DNA of 64,000 nt from Vitis vinifera (GCF_030704535.1 NC_081812.1:16093001-16157000), one strand, 5' to 3'; counted from the first letter of the stretch, positions 45,713 to 57,975 are shown. Numbers and translations are program-made. Notes: generated by a model not told the origin, from the letters alone.

Positions 45713-46942
45713 CTCTCTTGTCGCTTACATGAGTTTATAGCCAAGTTTTTCTTTTTGGTAGTTTCATTAGATTTTGCCCCGTAGTAAGGTGGATCTTGTT
45801 CTTCTTTGGAAAAATGATTCCCTTCCGATAGCATAATTTGGAATGTTATTAATTTGGATTTTAAATTGGGAAAGGTTTGGGGTGAATTAGGCGTATTTGC
45901 TTTGGATGCTTTTTAACTCTGCTTTGGAAACTCCGAGAGGATAGCTCTGTTATGTTAAATTTAATTGCTTTGTGAATTTGATTGATTATGAGATTTATTG
46001 ACAGAACCTTTCGGGGCTTTCCCTCAGGTTTTCAACTGTTTTTTTCTTCATTTTTCCCTCCAAATGATAACTTTTTTGATTCAAGACAGTTCATCCACTT
46101 AGCATTTGCAGAAGATGTTCCAAATCTAAGCCACTTGGGTTAGGATATATTAGATTTCTTGTTCCTCAAGCCAAAATTCCTAGGATAAAGATGATGAGAA
46201 TACTGATTTCCAATGCCAATTTGTTATGGGTTGGAACAGTTTGCTCTATATTTGGCACTGATTCTTTAATTTGAAACAGATGAGGAATGTTAAATAGTAG
46301 AAATTTTGAGAAGAAATCTGATGATATTTGAGCTCAGGGTCATAGAGTGGAAATGTTGAACGGGGCAGTGGAAATAAATAAATGAAACTTGTCAAAACAC
46401 TGCTTCTATAGAGATGAATCCATCGTATCATCGCCAAGAGAAAACTTACAAGAAAGCAAGTCGAGACTCCAAAAGCCAAATACTCGTACAGGCATCTTTT
46501 CCTTTGATTTTTTTCTTATTCGCTTTCTTGTGGGGTTTAAGGTGATAATCATTCCCATCAACGTCTCATCATCACTCAGCCACAATTCAAATCCACAGTA
46601 TTTCAATAGTAGACATGACAACCCTTTTATTCTTAGAATGCTATAGCAAAATGATTTACACGTCTACTGAATAAAAATAACTTTAAAGCTGATGAACGTA
46701 TTTGAACTGGATTCATGCCAAAACATTATTACTAGGCCTCAACCCAGCAGGAAACTAGTGTTTCCAACTAACAGAACTTGATGAACAAGATCAAATCATA
46801 CAATCTAATCTAACTTTAAAAAAGAAAAAGAAGACTGCAACAACAGACGATTCAAGTAGAAAGTACGGATAACCACAAGAAGCTTCATTGCTAACACCAC
46901 TGACTTTCTTACCGAGCCATGAGTGCACCCTGACAATATTCC
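45713..46942. other. Spacer between oxygenase and thaumatin-like genes
   Basis: Contains the oxygenase promoter and the thaumatin-like gene's 3' UTR. Reading frames here are short and unlike known proteins. Confidence 0.45.
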
Positions 46943-47761
46943 TTATTTGGGAGGGCAGAAGGTGATGAGATACCGTGAAGCCCTGCATTTGTTGAGGCTG
47001 GTAGAGTCATCAAAAGCATAACTATAGGCTTTTGGGCAGATGGCTTTGAAGAGATTGGCGAAGAGCGTGGGCTTGCAAGTTTTCGGGTTAGAGTAGTTGC
47101 CTGTACAGCAATACTTGGCCGATTGCATGGCTAAGCAGGCGCTCTTGCAGCCCACCACTTTGCCACCCTTCTTCACTTCCAGTGCAGATGGGCAGCAAAT
47201 GTTCAAATCGACATCACATGCCGCGCGTCCACAGCCAATTCCACCACCAACAGGCGCCATGGAAACTGGCAAGTTGAATCCATCAACCAAACTCACATCA
47301 TAGAAATGTAAGGGAGAGGCGGATGTCCCAAGTGTCATTTCCACCACCGTTGCCGGTGGCACGCCCCCTGTGCCCCGACAATGTAACATGCCAGAGCAAT
47401 CTCCGGTCTCGCAATTGCCTTTTCCATTGTTATCAAAGCTACAACCTTGCCTTCCCCATACCCTTCCTGACCACTTTTCGGGCAAGTCAAGGACCACTTC
47501 TTCTCCACTGTTGAGATTGAATCCACCGTCTTTAGGGGTGGAGTGGCCTGCACCACCGAGTATTCCGGGCCATATGCTTTCCCTGCAGTTGTTTACTAGT
47601 ATGAGCTGAGACCCATCTGCATATCACCAAAAAGAGAAATCAGTTGATGGATGACAGATACATGAAAACTAACAGCTACCAGAGTATAAGGAGAAGGAAA
47701 ATGTACTTGTGACGGTGAGAGAGACCAAAACAAAGAGGAGAATGGGGAAGGAAGTTAGCAT
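46943..47761 (-). CDS. Thaumatin-like protein (PR-5 family), secreted
   Basis: Exons 47761-47707 and 47616-46943 join to 242 aa; the intron splits the end of the signal peptide, as is usual for this gene type. Residues 1-19 ([18 protein letters not shown]) are a signal peptide. Family motifs follow: [90 protein letters not shown], and the end YLITFCPP. I count 17 cysteines: the usual 16 plus one in NICCPSAL. A role in defence or stress is family knowledge; no specific activity can be claimed. A TCTATAAAC box stands about 90 bases upstream. Confidence 0.92.
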
Positions 47762-47847
47762 GGTTTCAAGTTTTCTGGAATTAGAGTAAGGAAGTAAGAG
47801 TCAGAGTCCAAGTCTTTCGCTTCGATAACCACAGGCTTGAGTGAAAC

Positions 47848-47856
47848 GGTTTATAG
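47848..47856 (-). promoter_or_regulatory. TATA box of the thaumatin-like gene
   Basis: The minus strand reads CTCTATAAACC about 90 bases before the ATG, a good fit to TATAAA and a sensible distance for a short leader. Confidence 0.5.
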
Positions 47857-47859
47857 AGG

Positions 47860-49711
47860 GACGGCTAACTGCTGCTTACTTCACTCATTGCTTTTTCTCT
47901 CTCTATCATATATTTTTTTTCTATTTCGGGTTGTTGCTTTTCTAGGTTAATCTCCTTTTTCACTTTTACTTCTGAGAGAAAGGGCATATATCCATTGCTT
48001 CGAACCGAGGTTTCTGCTTTCCTTACGAAAACTCTTGTTTGATTATTATTATTTTCAAAAAGAGAAATATGGTTGTTCTTAGCTTAGTACCGTCGATCCA
48101 CTCTCTAGTGGGATCCTCCTTCGTATGATCTCAGTCAGCCCACATGCTCACTCTAAAAGAACATGCTCATGTTCTCTATGGTTGATCAGATATCGAATTA
48201 GGTCCTAAGGAAATCTAATTATGAGATGAAACACACAATCAAATATACCAAATTAGAATTCTATTTGGTGTCATTTCTAAACAAAAGTAAAGAGAAGTTG
48301 ATCATATCAGTACAACTTAAAAGGATTCGGAATAAACTAGGAGACTTAAAGCGGTGGGGTCTTCTGAGCATTGGCAATAAAATATGGGCAAATCTCCATC
48401 ATCATTCCTGAGAAAGGGGGTGATGAATAAATATGGGGAACACAATTATGCCCCTTAAACTTTCTAATGCTTGTGGCGGAAGATGCCCTCTTTTGTGACC
48501 CAGAAGCGCATTTCAGCACAAAATTATGTATAAAGCTTATTTGTTTAAAGACAAAACAAAAGAAGACTAGAGACTGTATGGAGGGTTAAGCTCTCCTACT
48601 TTTTTAGGAGGAATCCTGTAAACCATCGATGGAGTCTCCACTACATTTTCGTGGGCTCTTAGGCAGGCATAAAGTGCCCAATGTTTTGAGCCTAACCACC
48701 ACTAATTTGAGTTGATTCACGATTTGGAAAAGCAACACCATAACGGCATTCATATATATATATATATATATGTGTTTTTTTAACTCGGGAAAAAAAAATT
48801 AAAAAATAATTACGGGATAGGCATGCCGAAGATGATTAAGCATCATTACAAATTTTGGGATGAGTCGGAACTTTGAAATGGATATGTTATATGGGATGGG
48901 CCAAATCCTTTGTGTACCTTCAAATGATTAAATTCTAAGATAAGTGTAACATCAAATCACGTAGTAAAAAAAATTTAATAACTTCTCTAAGAATTAATTG
49001 ATTTTTAAATGAGATGAGTTAAACCCATGATTTAATAATTTCATGTCTTTGTACCATGATTCGGCTATTTATATTTATCCATATATTTGAATGCTCATTG
49101 TTACAAGTTTGATGCATACTTATTTGGTACCATAGCAATGTCATATGTATATATATATATATATATATATAATAAGTTCGACCATTAGTTAATTTTTCTT
49201 TGATGTTGATTGCAGTGAAAAAGAAAATTATTAAATTTAAATACATTTCATATTAAAAAAATTTATAAGTGATTTTATAATAGTATAAAGATTTTTTAGA
49301 TTTTTAAAAATTTGCTAAATACTTAATTTTTTTTCAAAAATATAAAATCTTTTAATCTATTTTTCACATTGAAAATTTGTAAAGTTGCAGCTTATAGTTT
49401 CTTCTAATTGTTGTTTCTTCCTCCTAAAGATTTTTTTTCCGAACATCTACCATTATATGTAAATCACTAAATCCCTTTAAAATAAATCACACTTTCTATT
49501 TTGTACTCTTTCTTACCTTGTTAATTTAATTTCAAATTGTTTTCTCTTTCCATTTTGTTTTTCACATTCCGACACAAGGTACGACGTTATCTCCTCTGAT
49601 TTTATGAAATTTGTTTTTAATTACTTTTTTTCTTTTTTTTTCTTTTTTCCATAATTTTTATTACCTTTAGTTATCCACCAACACAAATACAACTTGTCTC
49701 CCATTTTTTTT
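47860..49711. other. Intergenic DNA
   Basis: Thaumatin-like promoter region, then AT-rich spacer with (TA)n runs near 48,752-48,772 and 49,147-49,171. No gene recognised. Confidence 0.45.
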
Positions 49712-50325
49712 TGGGAGAATTATCTTTTGATGGTAAATGGGCCCCAAAATTAACAAAGGGTCCATGTAACTCTTCAAATTGAGTTGAAGGATATGAAATA
49801 GTAACGGACAAATATACCCTTTAAGAATACATATAAAATATTTTATAAAATTAAGTTAAATAATTTTTTTTCAATAATTTTTTTTTCAAAAATACTAAAT
49901 TAAATAAAAGTAGTTTTCAAAAATATTAAATTAAATAATTTTTTTTTCAAAAATATTAAATTAATTTTTTTTCAAAAATATTAAATTAAATTAAAGTATT
50001 TAAAAAAAATATTAAATTAAATATTTTTTAAAAATATTAAATTAAATAAATTTATTTTAAAAAAATATTAAATTAAATAAAAGTATTTTAAAAAATATTA
50101 AATTACAAAAAAGTATTTTTTTAAATATTAAATTAAATAAAAGTATTTTTCAAAAATATTAATTTTTTTTCTTAAAATTAACAAAGGACATTTTTGGAAA
50201 TACTGAAGAATGATATCCTTCAACTCAATTTCCATACTTTCATTGGGTCTTGGGCTTAATTTGAAGAGTTACATGGACCTTTTGTTAATTTGAGGGTCCA
50301 TCTACCCCCAAAACATAATTCTCCC
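49712..50325. mobile_element. Long-TIR MITE with a minisatellite core
   Basis: The left end GGGAGAATTATCTTTTGATG and the inverted right end GGGAGAATTATGTTTTGGGG begin arms that match over about 100 bp, including AAATTAACAAAGGGTCCATG / AAATTAACAAAAGGTCCATG and AACTCTTCAAATT, then TTGAGTTGAAGGATATGAAA / TTGAGTTGAAGGATATCATT. The right arm has an extra 30-bp segment. The core (about 49,850-50,165) is made of about ten imperfect units of AATATTAAATTAAATAAAAG + TATTTT type. No coding capacity. Confidence 0.75.
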
Positions 50326-50919
50326 TTTTTTTTTTTTTATAGTATTACTACTTCTTGAAGGTAACTTTTTATCATAGATATTAATAAATTTAGAAAATAT
50401 TTTAAAAAAAATTAATTTTGTTCTAAATTTTTTTTTTTTTTCTTTTGGGTTATTTTATTTACAAAGATTAGATTTTTAACTTGATTTAATAATTAATGTG
50501 ATCTTTACCCATATCTATGAAATACACTAACACTTAATTATCCACTTATGAAAAAAGAACGAGAAGTATTACAATGATAAAACTCTCAAAAAACACCTCT
50601 TAATTATGATAACACTCTCTAAAAATAAAACTTTAAACATAAAAAGATTAAATATACAATAAGGATAAACTTGTTAGTTATAACATAAAAAAAAATTCTT
50701 CAGGGTGCCACCCTTTAACCACCTGAGCTCCCTTCAATTCTGTGAGCTCATCGAGCAGCTCAATCCTCATCAAGAAATGCACTAAATTAAAATAAAAAAA
50801 GCTTATGTTCAAATTTTTATTTATTCAATTACTATATCTATTTATTATACGTTCAACTTTCTCATTTAAAATAGAATAATAATTTATTTTATAAGCCACC
50901 ATAAATAAATAAAATAAAA

Positions 50920-50978
<59 letters not shown>

Positions 50979-51361
50979 TATTTTATTTTTCATATTATTT
51001 TCAATGACATATTTAGTTAACTACCAAATTTAATAGTGTCATATTTTTTGTTTTTATATATTAAATTTATAATTTTTACACTAATTTTTAATGTGTGTGA
51101 TTTTATATTAATAAGAAATTATGTTTATAATTAGAAGCCTTTTTCCCCGCACATTGTATTATACAATATGCAACACACGTAATGGGTGTGTAGTTGGCAC
51201 TTGGCAGCCAGCTTCCGCCGAAAGAGAAATGTGGACACGTTGATTATCATCTGTTTGAGGACATGGAAAATTAGAATTCCTTTCCCATTTTACCCTCCAA
51301 ACCCTGCTTCTAGGGTTTTGCGTTTTCCCGACTAAACGGAGAACCACCGACAGGATAAACA
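50326..51361. other. AT-rich spacer and promoter of the TPR-like gene
   Basis: Holds a (TA)n tract of about 27 units at 50,922-50,976. The last 150 bases are the likely leader of the next gene and include CTTCTAGGGTTTTGCG (near 51,306), close to an inverted telo-box. Confidence 0.5.
50922..50976. repeat. (TA)n microsatellite
   Basis: Uninterrupted TA repeat of about 55 bp, likely to vary in length between individuals. Confidence 0.9.
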
Positions 51362-54061
51362 ATGTTGGGCACCGCATTGAATTTGTCAAGGGCAGCGACC
51401 GCCGCTGCTCGGGCCACTGGAATGGGCCTCCTCTCTCGTACACCGTCTCTTCTATCTCCATCGTCATCCAGATTTTTTTGTGGGCCCCAAGGCTCAAATG
51501 CAACCCCCGTCGCTCTTCAGATGATCGACTACGCTCTCTCTCACGCCAGGTCCCTTAAATCTGGTAATTCTGAGTCTACACATCTTCAACACCCTGTTTC
51601 TCTATTTACTTTCTTCTTCTGGTTTGAATTATGAGAAAAATTCGAAGTCAAGTTTTGCGTGTGTAGATGAATCCTACGCACAAGGTCTACTGGTACTGGA
51701 GCAGTGCCTTTCGACTCACTCAAACGAGGTTGACGATACCACTAGCCAAAATTCAAGGGGCATGGTCCTACTTGCCATGTCTACCTTATTGTCTGAGAGG
51801 TTTTTCGTTTCTTCCTTTTTTTTTTTTTTCCCTTTTTTTTTGGGATTATATAATTAATATGATTATTTCTATTTGAAACAGTTTAGTTCATAACAATCCC
51901 AATTTGAGCTTTCAGGGGAGCTTTTGATGATGCAATTGACAAACTCCAGATAATTCAAGGTTTAGCAGAGTCTCATTTGGGTGTTAGAGGTAATTTGGGT
52001 TTTTATTTATTTTTTATTTTTTTATATATATATTTTTTATGATTTATTATCGCAAGTATCTATGATAATGTGGGTATTGATTTGTCTGCTCGTTGTGGGT
52101 TTTGCTATAGTTGCTTCCATGGAAGGTCTTGTTGGACTCAATTTACAGTTGGAGCGGGTACCACCACCACTGGTGTTCTGTGCTTCTATTTTTCTAATAT
52201 TCTATTCACAGTTGGGATTTATGTGTAGATTGTTCTCCCTATATAGGACGATACATCACGGGTGCTTGCAGATAAATGCGTTCAACTCTTGGGGAATGAC
52301 ACAGCAGATATAGGCAATGGATTTGGCTCCAAGGTTCTAAATGTTCGTGCCAAAGCACTAAAAGGGTTAGTTGAGCTTGTCCATGGTAACCTTGAATCTG
52401 GTATGTCTAGCAATTTTCCCATTTTTACCTTGTTTGGTTGTTATATCTGTTCATTTCAATTGCTAAATGTTGAGCTGCTTTTTTTTGCAGCTGAGTCATT
52501 CTTTCAAGGATTACAAGATGAAAAAGGTTGCACTGGTGAGGTTCCTCTTATTGCACAGTATATCGATGATATGATATATGCCTATCAAAAAAAATAAAAT
52601 TGATGGTATGATACATAGGCAATGCGGCTCTCTCATATGGGGAATTCTTGCACTCAATGGGCAAATTTTCGTTAGCGAAGGAGCTATACCAAAAGGCAAT
52701 TGAAGGGATATCTGCAAATAAAGAATTTGCTGATCCTTATGCTTTAGCAGCTTGTAGTATGTCTGGGAGGGAAGTTCAATTGGCGGCTACCTGTGATTTA
52801 GGACAGCTTGAGGGACAATTGGGGTAAGTGCAGGATTAGTTGTGGACCTTTCTATAGCTAGTTTAATACGATCCTTTTTGGGACATGGACTCTGACGTTT
52901 GTGTATTCAGGAACTTTAGTGAAGCAGAGGAGATACTGACAAGGGTGTTAACAAAAACAGAGGAACATTTTGGTGTGTCACTTTTGCTTTGATTTTGTCT
53001 AATTGAGACTTACAAACATGTTTTTCGGCATTCTATTGGAAGTCTGCTTATTGGATGATGTGTGGATGATTTATTGTAGTCTTACTGGTTTGATGGTATA
53101 GGTTCACATCATCCCAATGTTGGTATTGTCTTAACCTGCATAGCCCTCATGTTTCGACATAAAGCAATTATGGAGCATTCAAGTTCTCTTTTGATTCAAG
53201 AGGTGAGAACTGACTCATAACCCAGTCTATTCTTTTGATTCAGCACATATTTGTGGCTAGGTATATGCATCTAGAGATATTGGCACCCGGTTTGAGATTG
53301 GGTCTTCCAGAGTTACTCTAATTAGATGCTCGTTAAATGCTCAGGACATGACTTGGTTGATTCATTGAATTTTTTCAGCTGATCTCTTCCTACTTCTTGT
53401 GGTTGGATTTTAGATAGAGAGTTAGCATATTGTAATTTATTTATGGACTAATTTTTTTAATAGTTTCTTCTGCTATCTTTGACAGGGACTTTATAGAAGG
53501 GCACTAGATTTGCTAAAAGCCCCGTCATTGGAGACTGAAGGTATGGGACACGATTTAGTAAAAAAATTTCCCATCTCCTCATATTTATTAAACTTGAAAA
53601 GATTTGTCTTTCACTGATTGTATAGGTTCAAAGGCAGATGTAGCTCAAAGGGATATTGTGGCCCTTGCTAGAGGTATGTTTGAACATCTAAACACTTTTG
53701 ATTATGCATTGTGAATTATTGATCCTGATTGGAGTGAACCAATGTGGTGAGAACCAAATAACTTAGCATTGGCCTTACAATAATGATTTATAGCCATCCT
53801 TAGACAAACCTCTAGTTGTGTATCTCTTATTCTGGTGGTTTGCTATGATGACTTTTAAACAATGTTTCTGGATCGATCTTAGGTGCATATGCAGAAGTAC
53901 TTTGTGTCCAACAGAACAGAAAGGATGAAGGAGAGAGAATGAAGAGCTGGGCACAGACAGCATGGAGAAACCGCCGGCTTTCACTGGCTGAGGCTTTAGA
54001 AATGTCTGAGCTTTGTTCAAAAGTGCCAATTATAGATGCTCGAATAAGCAGGGCCCTGTAG
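51362..54061 (+). CDS. TPR-like helical-repeat protein, probably mitochondrial
   Basis: Twelve exons: 51362-51563, 51667-51799, 51916-51989, 52111-52157, 52247-52400, 52491-52535, 52619-52823, 52911-52972, 53102-53202, 53486-53540, 53626-53673, 53883-54061, joining without stops to 434 aa. The first 40 residues are rich in Ala, Arg and Ser and lack acids (MLGTALNLSRAATAAARATG), as in a mitochondrial presequence. The rest is helical with TPR-like pairs, for example ALSYGEFLHSMGKFSLAKEL, LYQKAIEGI, and CDLGQLEGQLGNFSEAEEIL followed by HPNVGIVLTCIAL. Function is unknown to me; I recall uncharacterised plant homologs only. A short tail-like insertion lies in intron 6. Confidence 0.85.
52562..52617 (+). 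mobile_element. Tail-only LINE insertion in intron 6 of the TPR-like gene
   Basis: ATCGATGATATGATATATG (52562-52580) and ATTGATGGTATGATACATA (52599-52617) match at 15-16 of 19 positions and enclose CCTATCAAAAAAAATAAA, the LINE 3' terminus. The right copy now forms the acceptor side of the 83-bp intron (AG at 52617-52618). Confidence 0.5.
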
Positions 54062-54454
54062 CTTCTCCTAGCTTCTCCTTTTTCCAAGGTTTATAACAAC
54101 AGTTAAATATTCCTCGGGGGATGCATCATGAGGAATCCTGCAGTGTGATGTACTTGGCTGCCAATATCTCTAGATGCATATACCGAGCGACAAATATTCC
54201 CAGGAGATGGAGAATGAGGAATTGTGCTACTAGTCATGTCCACATAGCTAAATATCCGCAGATGCATGTACACCAGGATCTGTTACTTGGTACACGTTTC
54301 CTTGCAAATCAATTGTGGACTAAAATAAAGGAAGGTGTTCAATCTTGCCTGTCTGTTCAGAGGGTATTCATGTGTGTTTTGCCTTTGTTTATCAAGTTAC
54401 TGTTCTGGGAAACAAAAATTATAGCTGGGGTGGGATAACAGCTGGTTTTTTTCA
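54062..54454 (+). other. 3' UTR of the TPR-like gene
   Basis: Non-coding, less AT-rich sequence after the TAG, with AAAATAAA near 54,321. The poly(A) site was not fixed. Confidence 0.35.
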
Positions 54455-55249
54455 TGGTTTTAAAAACTGGACCGGTCGGACCGGTCACGGTTTCGGTCCG
54501 GTTCGGTCAATTGGCCCGGAAAGAGGTTGAACTGGGATTGAACCGGTGAACCGGCCGGTTCCAATTTTTTTTTTTTTTTTCAGTGTTAAAACGATGCCTC
54601 TTCTCCCATCTTCAACCTTCAACCCAATGAACCCATCCCTTGCAGCGTGAAGCCACCATCGCGCCCCCTCCGCAGCGGCAGCTATAAATCCCCATCCTCC
54701 CACCGCAACCACCCCTGTGTAAGTCCCCATCCAATGCCCTGACACCGGTTGTGACCCTCCCCGCCACGACACCAGCTCCCTCGGCGCCAAGTGGAAGCTT
54801 CCCCGCGGACAACAGTCATGAATCTCTTTTCTCCCGCCGCAACCACCCCTGTGTAAGCCCTGTCGCCCTCCTCTATGTAAACCCCTCTTCCCCGACTGTC
54901 AAAACCACCCCCCAAACCCCTTTCCCAATCCACTGTAAAAGTGCAACAGTCGCTGGAAGGAATTTTTTTTTTTTTTTAATGTTTTATATTTAATGTGTTA
55001 TTTTTTTAATTATAATTTTGATTTATTTCTAATTTGAAACTAATTTTCTGATTTATAAATAAATTTTAAATTTTTAAATAACATATAAATTATTATTTTT
55101 ATTTTTATAATTATTTTAAATTTTAATAAATTTATAAATTATATATTTAATTATTTATGATGTCATCGGTTCAACTGTTGGTCCGATCAGCAAACCGTGA
55201 ACTGATAAATTTTTCGATTCAATAATCGATCCGATTCTGAAAACATTGG
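54455..55249. mobile_element. Non-autonomous DNA transposon with GGTTTT-CCGGACCGG ends
   Basis: Left end TGGTTTTAAAAACTGGACCG; the inverted right end AATGTTTTCAGAATCGGATC matches it imperfectly. The left third has repeated ACCGG/CCGGTT motifs and a GC-rich block (about 54,600-54,950) with CAACCACCCCTGTGTAAG twice; the right third is AT-rich. GGTTTTTTTCATG (54,443-54,455) and GGTTTTTTTTACATG (55,248-55,262) flank it. It resembles common plant hAT-like repeats with such ends; the class is not proven. Confidence 0.55.
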
Positions 55250-55379
55250 TTTTTTTTACATGTCACCACATGAGTTATGGGGCATTTCCAGTAACTTTGG
55301 ATAGTCTGCAATTTGGAGTTGCAGTTAATACAGGAAAATCACCATCCTCTTGCAGAATGGGTGATCAATGATTCAACAC

Positions 55380-55643
55380 TGCTTGTCTCAACCACTAACA
55401 AGGAAGCCTATTAGTTCTGCTAATGTGCATGTTGGTCGCACTTTTCCTAGGGTCTTTGGCTATTCGAAGTTCCAACCTGGTTCATTTTCAGCCAGGAAAT
55501 CTTATCTTTCTGAAGCCATTGGAGAAATCTAGTGTTCTCCCTTTGGGACCATTGAAAAAGAGTCTTCGGGTGGTGGTGGAATACCTGCCACGTTGCATCC
55601 TCGCTATTGTGGGTGGGTGGCAAGGCAATCGCGTGGCCTGTAA
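55380..55643 (+). pseudogene. Coding-like relic of unknown family
   Basis: A frame with protein-like composition, LTRKPISSANVHVGRTFPRV then FGYSKFQPGSFSARKSYLSE, has a single TAG after AIGEI. It continues CSPFGTIEKESSGGGGIPAT and LHPRYCGW to a stop at 55,643. I do not recognise it. No Met, introns or partner exons were found. It could be an old gene fragment between the TPR-like gene and OHP1. Confidence 0.3.
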
Positions 55644-55964
55644 AACCTCAAAACAGGCTAGGAGTGCATTAAAGATGACAATTTAGATATGTAATCCATC
55701 ATGGAGTTGTTAATGACCTGATTTTCCAACAAGCTTGATCAACATGTAGATACCTCTTAATTGAAGGACGAAACAACAATCAGATTAGAAGCTAAGCCGT
55801 AATTTCCAAATTAATATGCAGATAACTGCAATTTGTATCATAAACGACAGGGTGCACGCTCTGCCTTGACACTTACAATTCAGAGTTACAAGGTAAATTA
55901 CGAAGCTATCGAAGAAACAAACCCCCAAGTAGCCTCAACTGCAAACGTACTGAAGGCTGTGTAC

Positions 55965-56510
55965 TCAGAGAGGAAGATCAAGACCTTTCCCAATATCCAC
56001 CCCAATCACCTGAAGTATTCCCTTGTTTAATATCTGCAAAGCCACAAACCCCGTCGTAATTCTTTCCCATTCAGGGTAATGAAAGAGAGAGGGATAATTA
56101 AGATGAGGACTGTACCAGTTCTACAATGAAAATTCCAATAAGGCCAATCATACAAGCTCTGGAGTTCCATATTTCTGCTGTCCTTGTGAACCCCAGAAAG
56201 GGAGCTTCGAATTTTGGCTCTACTTTTGGCAATTCTACCTGAAATTTTTAATAACCATTTTTTTTTTCTAATCTAATAAGAAAAGGCTCTTCAAATGAAG
56301 GAAACCCACAAAAGTGAAGGAGCAAAGAAACCCTACCCCAGGAGGAAGCTTTGCCGCTTGAACCCTGAAAGAGACCTTTTTCTTCGGCTGAGAGATTGTG
56401 CTACATGGACTCCGATGGTTGAACGGAGACAGTTGCTGATTGAGAAGGGACACTATTGGAGCACTCCTTGGGAGGACAGACAAAGCTGAAATTGGTGATG
56501 AAGTTGCCAT
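55965..56510 (-). CDS. OHP1: One-helix protein 1 (OHP1), chloroplast
   Basis: Single-helix member of the LHC superfamily, found in thylakoids with OHP2 and HCF244 and needed for photosystem II D1 synthesis/assembly (family knowledge). Exons 56510-56337, 56238-56116 and 56033-55965 join to 121 aa. Residues 1-50 form a Ser/Pro/Arg-rich transit peptide. The single helix, about 78-99, carries the chlorophyll-binding ExxNxRxxM motif as E80, N83, R85, M88 (AEIWNSRACMIGLIG). The C terminus ends IGKGLDLPL as in other OHP1. A Met four codons upstream (56,522, MQKRM) could also start the frame; I chose MATSSP, which fits the usual plastid transit style. Confidence 0.92.
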
Positions 56511-56522
56511 TCTCTTCTGCAA

Positions 56523-57975
56523 CCCTAACCATTACTTCACCATCTTATCTGCTTTTTGGCTACCCCTTCACTTCTGGCCATGGGTAAGCGACCAAGTGGT
56601 CTTTTTTCTTTTCTTCTTTTTTTTTTTTTTTTTTTGGTATTTATTAATGATGGTAAAAACCCTGGCATAGCTGGCAAGTCAAGTTGTGAGTGGAGCCTCA
56701 ACAGTAGGTGGGCCCAGAATTAAATAGACCTCCAAATTCCAATGGACTAGAGAGGAGGTGTTCCAAGGTTAAATAGCTGACGCGGCTGTACCAAGCAATT
56801 ACCCGCTGGGTCCCCACTTCATCAAATTGGCTGATAAGGAAAGATTTTGGTGAGTTAAATTCATTGCGCAAGGGTAACTATTGTAGTACATTTCTGAACA
56901 AGTGGGGATGTTTAGAGAGTGGGTTCCACCATTCCAGCTATTGTAATTAAGGCTTACGTGACCAGCTGCAATTGGTCACCACATAGTTTCCAACAACCTT
57001 GTATGCATGGATGGATCACCTTCTCATTTCCACATAATTTTCAGTCCATATACAATGACGGGGCTATATCGTCAATACATGAAAATCACTGAACAGGCAA
57101 CCATCTGCTTTGCTATTACGCGTGAGACAGCCAATCATCTTTTACTTCATCATGTTTGCCAGTCACATGTATGCAATGAGCTAATAATTAAGTCCTCACT
57201 TCCATTTTCAGTATGTGGATATAGATTAAACTGAGACTCAAGAATGAATGCCGAAACCCACATCAGCCTGTACCAGAAAATGAATCCATTCGAGTTATAG
57301 TGAGATTGGAAGGCCCGGTTTGCTCTCGGCAATCAGATTTATAAAACTGTACTAAGACCAGTTATATTCGACTGCTGATAAGCCCATCAAGAAATTAATT
57401 GTTCCTGTTATGACTCCATGCATGAAAGCTAGACGATCATGAAGAAATGATGTCCTCATTCATTATCATTACCAGATATTCCTGCATGGGCCCATGCATG
57501 GGTTTTCTTTGCCTCATTCTAATCGAGTTTAATTCTAACAAATATGAAAACCAAGGTTGGTTCTTACAAAAATGAAAGCACCTTTGTTGGAAGAGATAAT
57601 TAGGGTGGAAGATAGAGACGTTGAAGATGGAGTTGAGTGCGATTCTCATTTGTGATATAAATTTGGTGGTGATGAAATGAGATAATAATCCTCCATTCTG
57701 GCTGGTATGTAACCAGGAAGGCAAATATATGGCAAGTATTTGATTGTTTCTGACTCAATATCTCAGCATACCATGTATTAGTAACTTTCTGTTCTGGAAT
57801 TTATTCTATTTTTTTATTTTTGAAGAACCAAACCATATAGATGTGGAATCACACATCAATCTGACCAGTAGCAACTTCGTTGCAGGCTTAACAGGCAAAC
57901 TTTGATTAGTTTTCCTTCATAAGCCTTGGTACAACAACAAAATAAGATATGATAAAATGCTTCTTAACGTCATCT
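56523..57975. other. OHP1 promoter and spacer
   Basis: A T-run at about 56,617-56,636 and then sequence with no gene that I can support. The part next to 57,976 is probably the cyclin 3' UTR. Confidence 0.45.

Noticed and set aside
54485-54933. Long Gly/Trp-rich minus-strand frames
   Set aside because: They arise from the GC-rich core of the transposon-like element; low-complexity composition and no homology that I can see.
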